Below, piece after piece: positions 7,070-11,916 of a stretch of 11,916 nt of DNA. Under the pieces are notes generated by a model. The model was not told the DNA's origin and did not search any database. It saw only the letters and a program-made list of their open reading frames with translations. The stretch's first letter is position 1. Every line of letters starts with the position of its first letter. The translations under genes were made by a program, and so were the position numbers. The stretch is from the NCBI GenBank assembly GCA_016200365.1, contig JACQEW010000008.1:1-11916 (forward strand), given 5' to 3'. Source of the DNA: Nitrospinota bacterium (GTDB taxonomy: Bacteria > Nitrospinota > Nitrospinia > UBA9942).

Positions 7070-7096
7070 AAAAAAAGCAGGGAAAATCCCTGCTTT
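7070..7096 (-). terminator. Rho-independent terminator after the ihf/HU gene
   Basis: A perfect 10-bp stem, AAAGCAGGGA (7074-7083) with TCCCTGCTTT (7087-7096), closes over a 3-nt loop. On the minus strand it is followed by a T-rich run (7 T, then GTTTG). It lies about 40 bp past the ihf/HU stop and should end the tyrA-cmk-rpsA-sppA-ihf transcript. Confidence 0.9.
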
Positions 7097-7116
7097 AGAA
7101 AACCGGTCGAACATTA

Positions 7117-7153
7117 GGGAGTTTATGACTCCCGGCTCACGACTCCTGACTGC
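7117..7153. repeat. GACTCC-type repeat overlapping the end of the ihf/HU gene
   Basis: GGGAGT and ACTCCC (7117-7122 / 7128-7133) form a short palindrome, and GACTCC recurs at 7127 and 7141 with a 14-bp period. The last codons and the stop of the ihf/HU gene (KGSQES and TGA at 7139-7137) are written in this repeat. There is no T-run, so it is not itself a terminator. Confidence 0.6.
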
Positions 7154-7433
7154 CCTTTTTATTATTTATCATCTCCTTCAATTCTTTCCCTGCCCTGAAA
7201 AATGGCACTTTTTTAGGAGGCACTTTAACCTTCATCCCTGTCTTAGGATTCCTTCCCTCCCTCGACCCCCTATGCCTTATCCGAAAGCTGCCGAATCCTC
7301 TCAACTCTACCTTATCGCCTCTGTTTAATGCGTTAGTTATACTTCCAAATATTATACTCACTATCTGTTCAGTTTCTTTTTTTGTAAGACTTATTTTTTC
7401 CGAAACCTGCTCTGCCAATTCTGCCTTTGTCAT
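7137..7433 (-). CDS. IHF/HU-family nucleoid DNA-bending protein
   Basis: A 98-residue histone-like protein. It has an N-terminal two-helix dimerisation part (MTKAELAEQVSEKI), the VELRGFGSF strand-turn (43-50), and the DNA-binding beta-arm with the signature GRNPKTG (60-66) ending in the Pro that intercalates in the minor groove. Dimers bend DNA and act in nucleoid structure, replication and regulation. Its place after cmk-rpsA(-sppA) matches the ihfB position in other bacteria, so an integration-host-factor beta-type subunit is likely, though IHF and HU cannot be separated confidently by eye. A good GGGAGG (7440-7445) sits 6 nt before the ATG. The last residues (KGSQES) and the stop codon come from an interspersed repeat. 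A terminator follows. Confidence 0.93.
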   Translation of the reverse strand: MTKAELAEQVSEKISLTKKETEQIVSIIFGSITNALNRGDKVELRGFGSFRIRHRGSREGRNPKTGMKVKVPPKKVPFFRAGKELKEMINNKKGSQES

Positions 7434-7449
7434 AACAAACCTCCCAAAT

Positions 7450-7518
7450 AAGCAATGAGCAATGAGTGCAAAGCAATGAGTTTTTTACTCGTTGCTCATT
7501 GCTCGTTACTCATTGCTC
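7450..7518. repeat. Inverted repeat of 7-bp GCAATGA units between sppA and ihf
   Basis: The left arm AGCAATGAGCAATGAG (7451-7466), followed by a further GCAATGAG near 7473, is mirrored by CTCGTTGCTCATTGCTCGTT and ACTCATTGCTC (7489-7518), around a T-rich loop. The basic unit is 7 bp. It occupies almost the whole gap between the sppA stop and the ihf Shine-Dalgarno and could form a hairpin in the mRNA. No T-run follows on the minus strand, so termination is not expected. Confidence 0.88.
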
Positions 7519-7520
7519 TC

Positions 7521-8417
7521 TTAATACTGCCATAGATACTGTGCCCCTAAAAATTTTGTATCTAAAGGAGAAGGAATGAAAGAGGAAAGGTTTTCCTTAA
7601 AAAGTCTCAGTAAGAGGTTTTTTTCCTTTCTCTCCTGGATAATTTTAGGCTTACCCTTTATGCCTGCCAATTTCGCAGCATAAGAGACGGCATCCTCCAA
7701 CGTTCCCAGCTCATCAACAAGTCCCGATTCCTTCGCCTGCCTTCCTGAAAATATCCTCCCATCCGACAAATCCTTAACCGCCTCTATTTTAAGATTTCTT
7801 CCCTTTGCAACCGCCTCGATAAACTGTCCATGTATATCGTCAGATACATCCTGAAGTATCTTTTTTTCCTCTTCTGTCAGCTCCCTCACAGGAGAGCCTA
7901 TATCTTTATGCCTGCCGCTTTTAATTACCGTAGTCTTTAAGCCGAGCTTCTTCATTAGCTCTTCAAAGTTGGAAAACGCCATTATCACGCCTATACTGCC
8001 TGTTATGGTTCCGGGGTTGGCAAATATTCTATGTGCTGCACAGGCTATGTAATATCCGCCTGAGGCTGCCAGCCCGCCCATTGACACAACCACCTTTTTC
8101 TCACTGGTTGTCTTTAAAACTTCTCCATATATTTCCTGAGACGGGCCTACGCCTCCGCCGGGGCTATCAATACGAAGGATAATTCCTTTAACGGCAGGCT
8201 CTTCACGATATTTCTTTATCTGCCGTATAATATCTTCGGATTCGGCTATAACCCCCTCGACTCTTATAATCGCCAATTTATTTCTCTGGGTAAAGTCCCC
8301 GCCGCCGTCATTTACAACAATGGAGCTTATCCACCATACCGCAGCAAATAAAAAGACGGTTACAAAACCGATGGCAGTGAGATTTTTCAAAAAAGGACGA
8401 TTCCTCCAGACATCCAT
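7521..8417 (-). CDS. sppA: Signal peptide peptidase SppA (36K type), membrane serine protease
   Basis: A 298-residue SppA of the short single-domain type. It digests remnant signal peptides in the inner membrane, with the active site on the periplasmic side. One N-terminal transmembrane helix (about 14-35) anchors it. The catalytic Ser is S119 in MGGLAASGGYY and the general-base Lys is K171 in SGRHKDIGSP, both in their typical contexts. The ILRIDSPGGG segment (80-89) is the conserved oxyanion/substrate strand. The length fits the short family, as opposed to the tandem 67K E. coli enzyme. It lies in the same direction as rpsA and is separated from it by a palindromic element. No clear Shine-Dalgarno precedes the ATG (only a weak A-rich stretch). 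Confidence 0.95.
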   Translation of the reverse strand: MDVWRNRPFLKNLTAIGFVTVFLFAAVWWISSIVVNDGGGDFTQRNKLAIIRVEGVIAESEDIIRQIKKYREEPAVKGIILRIDSPGGGVGPSQEIYGEVLKTTSEKKVVVSMGGLAASGGYYIACAAHRIFANPGTITGSIGVIMAFSNFEELMKKLGLKTTVIKSGRHKDIGSPVRELTEEEKKILQDVSDDIHGQFIEAVAKGRNLKIEAVKDLSDGRIFSGRQAKESGLVDELGTLEDAVSYAAKLAGIKGKPKIIQERKEKNLLLRLFKENLSSFIPSPLDTKFLGAQYLWQY

Positions 8418-8436
8418 TTTAGATTAACTAATTGAT

Positions 8437-8555
8437 ACTGAAAAATGACTTTTTTGAACGACTTTTTATTTTTTCTTTTGTTCCGTAATGTAATAATTTT
8501 AATAAAATAGAGCAAAAGAAAAAATAACGGAAGTGAAAAAAGGTCATTTTTCAGT
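8437..8555. repeat. MITE-like 119-bp element with long terminal inverted repeats
   Basis: ACTGAAAAATGAC at 8437 is repeated in inverse at 8543-8555, and inside it ATTTTTTCTTTTG (8467-8479) is mirrored by CAAAAGAAAAAAT (8513-8525). The arms together span about 43 bp each with a few mismatches and an A/T-rich centre. There is no coding capacity. It fills the rpsA-sppA gap. The flanks (AACTAATTGA left, AACTATTGAC right) look alike but are not a clean target duplication. A non-autonomous element or a large regulatory hairpin both fit. Confidence 0.8.
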
Positions 8556-8564
8556 GTGAACCAA

Positions 8565-10316
8565 CTATTGACTATCTTCAATCCCTTCAGCTTCGGGTAT
8601 ATCCATACCTTCGAAATTATCAATGCCTTCCTTATAAGCCTTAATGCTCAACCCTATCCTTCTATTGGGAATATCTATCTTTATCACCTTTGCATTTATC
8701 TCATCGCCTACAGAGACCACTTCTTTCGGATCATTTACCTTTTTTGAATTAAGCTGCGATACATGAATAAGCCCTTCTATGCCGTCTTCCAATTCTGCAA
8801 AGGCGCCGAAGTTTGTAATCTTCACTATCTTCCCCTTTACATCCATTCCCACTTTATATTTTCCCGCTGCATCTATCCAGGGGTCCGGCGTAAACTGCTT
8901 AATACCCAGTGTAAGCCTCTCATTATCTTTATCCACGCTCAACACCACAGCTTTAATCTTATCTTTCTTCTTAAGAATTTCCGAAGGGTGCTTCATCTTC
9001 TGTATCCACGACATATCCGATATATGGATCAGCCCGTCAATCCCCTCTTCAAGCTCGACAAAGGCGCCGAAATCCGTGAGATTTCTGACTCTCCCTTCCA
9101 CAACATCCCCTACCTTATATTTCTCCTCCACATCCTGCCATGGATTCGGCTCGATCTGCTTTATGCTCAGCGAAATTTTCTTTTTATCCCTGTCAATTCC
9201 CAAAACTGTTGCTTCAACCGTATCGCCTATTGCAACAACCTTTGAAGGATGTTTTACATATTTGCTCCATGACATCTCCGACACATGGATAAGCCCCTCT
9301 ATTCCCTCTTCCAGCTCGACAAAGGCGCCGTAGTCCGTAACACTTACCACCTTGCCCCTGACCTTCATCCCTACAGGATATTTTTCTTCTGTACTTGCCC
9401 ACGGGTCAGGAGTAATCTGCTTATGACCGAGGGACACCTTTTGATTCTCCCTATCATATTTTAATACCACCACCTTAATCTTATCCCCGACCGCAAAAAT
9501 CTCCGAAGGATGGCTGACTCTCTTCCACGACATATCGGTTATATGAAGCAATCCATCTATCCCTCCAAGGTCTACAAATGCGCCGTATTCGGTAATATTT
9601 TTTACCATCCCTTCGATTACCTTCCCCACTTCAATGGTTGAAAGTATGGCATCCCTTGCCGTCTTCCTCTCCTCCTCCAAAATAATGCGGCGTGACAGGA
9701 CAATATTCCCCTTCCTTTTATTCATCTTTATAATCTTCATCCGGAATTTCTGCCCTATAAGTTTATCGAGATTTCTAACCGGCTTAGTATCAATCTGCGA
9801 TCCCGGGAGGAACGCATTCAGACCGATATCAACTGTCATACCGCCCTTTATCTTGGAAGTCACAGTCCCCTCAACAGGCTGATTATTGGCATACGCCCTG
9901 GTTATTTCATCCCATACATTTGTTTTGTCCGCCTTCTCCTTTGAAAGAACCACCTGTCCGTTTTTATCCTCTACCCTATCCAGCAGTACGGTTATCTCTT
10001 CGCCGACTTTTAAATTTTTACCGCGATGGGGGAATTCATTTCTCGAAATTACCCCTTCGGATTTAAATCCTATATCAACCATAACGGAATCGTGGTCAAT
10101 CTTCAGAACCCGACCTTTTATGATCTCGCCCTCTTTGAATCCTCTCATGCTGCTTTCATACAACTGCTTTATCTCGTCGTCATACTCAACCTCCGATACA
10201 TCTTTAGTATCATTATCCTCATCTGAATCCAGCTCAAGATTAATTGAACCCGCATTTTTCATCATGGTGTCTAATCCTGCCGATCCCCTATTTCCTTTGA
10301 AAATCTCCTTTTCCAT
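8565..10316 (-). CDS. rpsA: 30S ribosomal protein S1
   Basis: A 583-residue protein with six S1 (OB-fold) RNA-binding domains at about 60-128, 144-211, 229-299, 314-385, 401-473 and 488-560. Domains 3-6 share the strong pattern YGAFV(D/E)L...G(I)(D/E)GL(L/I)H(I/V)(S/T)(D/E)MSW. Domains 1 and 2 are divergent, as is usual for ribosome-bound S1. S1 docks on the 30S platform and unfolds and holds mRNA during initiation. The N-terminal 45 residues are acidic and low-complexity, and an acidic tail ends the protein (EGIEDSQ). A strong GAGGAGG (10329-10335) precedes the ATG, but the 12-nt spacing is long. It lies downstream of cmk as in E. coli (cmk-rpsA-ihfB). S1 is often autoregulated at its leader, but no specific structure was identified here. 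Confidence 0.98.
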   Translation of the reverse strand: MEKEIFKGNRGSAGLDTMMKNAGSINLELDSDEDNDTKDVSEVEYDDEIKQLYESSMRGFKEGEIIKGRVLKIDHDSVMVDIGFKSEGVISRNEFPHRGKNLKVGEEITVLLDRVEDKNGQVVLSKEKADKTNVWDEITRAYANNQPVEGTVTSKIKGGMTVDIGLNAFLPGSQIDTKPVRNLDKLIGQKFRMKIIKMNKRKGNIVLSRRIILEEERKTARDAILSTIEVGKVIEGMVKNITEYGAFVDLGGIDGLLHITDMSWKRVSHPSEIFAVGDKIKVVVLKYDRENQKVSLGHKQITPDPWASTEEKYPVGMKVRGKVVSVTDYGAFVELEEGIEGLIHVSEMSWSKYVKHPSKVVAIGDTVEATVLGIDRDKKKISLSIKQIEPNPWQDVEEKYKVGDVVEGRVRNLTDFGAFVELEEGIDGLIHISDMSWIQKMKHPSEILKKKDKIKAVVLSVDKDNERLTLGIKQFTPDPWIDAAGKYKVGMDVKGKIVKITNFGAFAELEDGIEGLIHVSQLNSKKVNDPKEVVSVGDEINAKVIKIDIPNRRIGLSIKAYKEGIDNFEGMDIPEAEGIEDSQ

Positions 10317-10343
10317 CTTTATTAAAAACCTCCTCTTTTTTAG

Positions 10344-10375
10344 TTTATGAGTTTATGAGTTTATGAGTCGATGAG
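10344..10375. repeat. 8-bp tandem repeat (TTTATGAG) in the rpsA leader
   Basis: Three perfect TTTATGAG units (10344-10367) and one variant TCGATGAG (10368-10375) lie between the cmk stop and the rpsA Shine-Dalgarno, with a truncated TTTGAG after them. Further on, TGAGTCAACTCA gives a small palindrome. The whole 80-bp gap is made of this material. In the rpsA mRNA it would form most of the leader. Confidence 0.9.
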
Positions 10376-10397
10376 TTTGAGTCAACTCACCATCTCA

Positions 10398-11916
<1,519 letters not shown>

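Noticed and set aside
7117..7133. A second terminator after ihf
   Set aside because: The GGGAGT/ACTCCC hairpin has no T-run on either side. The real terminator is at 7070-7096.
8424..8568. Target-site duplication around the 119-bp palindrome
   Set aside because: AACTAATTGA and AACTATTGAC are similar but not identical and not placed at equal distance from the termini, so I do not claim a true duplication.
8763..9333. Long plus-strand open frames opposite rpsA
   Set aside because: They mirror the tandem S1 domains of rpsA, with Ser/Ile/Pro-rich low-complexity translations and no ribosome binding site. They are antisense shadows.
10344..10375. CRISPR-like array
   Set aside because: Units are 8 bp and adjacent with no spacers. 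The other arrays in the window have the same character.

Overview
The window is bacterial, about 45% G+C by eye, and comes from a Gram-negative-type cell. It encodes an outer-membrane beta-barrel, a LolA-like periplasmic protein and a LolCDE/MacB-type ABC transporter. The gene order cmk - rpsA - sppA - ihf/HU on one strand recalls Deltaproteobacteria and Nitrospirota-like lineages. The abundance of short-period intergenic repeats suits an uncultured environmental member of such a group. This placement is an inference with low confidence. No tRNA, rRNA, CRISPR array or transposase gene was seen.

Left half, plus strand (1-5210). Positions 2-199 read as a piece of an AcoR-type GAF sensor domain. 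It is joined abruptly, in another frame, to the C-terminal part of a UbiA-family prenyltransferase (201-587). Then comes a compact export-type operon: a LolA-like outer-membrane lipoprotein-sorting protein (658-1416), an FtsX/MacB/LolC-type permease (1417-2679) with a 48-bp tandem duplication in its N-terminus, its ATPase (2672-3361), an interspersed palindromic repeat, and an outer-membrane beta-barrel protein (3465-4868). An EmrE-type small multidrug transporter (4887-5210) closes this half and overlaps aroC tail to tail.

Right half, minus strand (5184-11916). In the direction of transcription the genes are tyrA-cmk (one fused reading frame, 5' end outside the window), rpsA, sppA, an IHF/HU gene, a rho-independent terminator, then aroK and aroC. 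TyrA, AroK and AroC belong to aromatic amino-acid synthesis. Cmk, ribosomal protein S1 and IHF/HU form the conserved nucleotide/translation/nucleoid cluster.

The most striking feature is the density and variety of short repeats. All but one of the minus-strand gene junctions, and also the lolD/barrel junction, hold a repeat, mostly a different family at each site: 7-10 bp periodic units, often arranged as inverted arms. The aroK-aroC gap is the exception. Two repeats lie inside coding sequence. A 5-copy 7-bp array forms the linker that fuses TyrA to Cmk, and a 50-bp C/G-rich palindrome is inserted in frame inside Cmk. Because 7 is not a multiple of 3, the TyrA-Cmk fusion depends on the exact copy number, which makes it a candidate slippage switch or a recent repeat-driven gene fusion.
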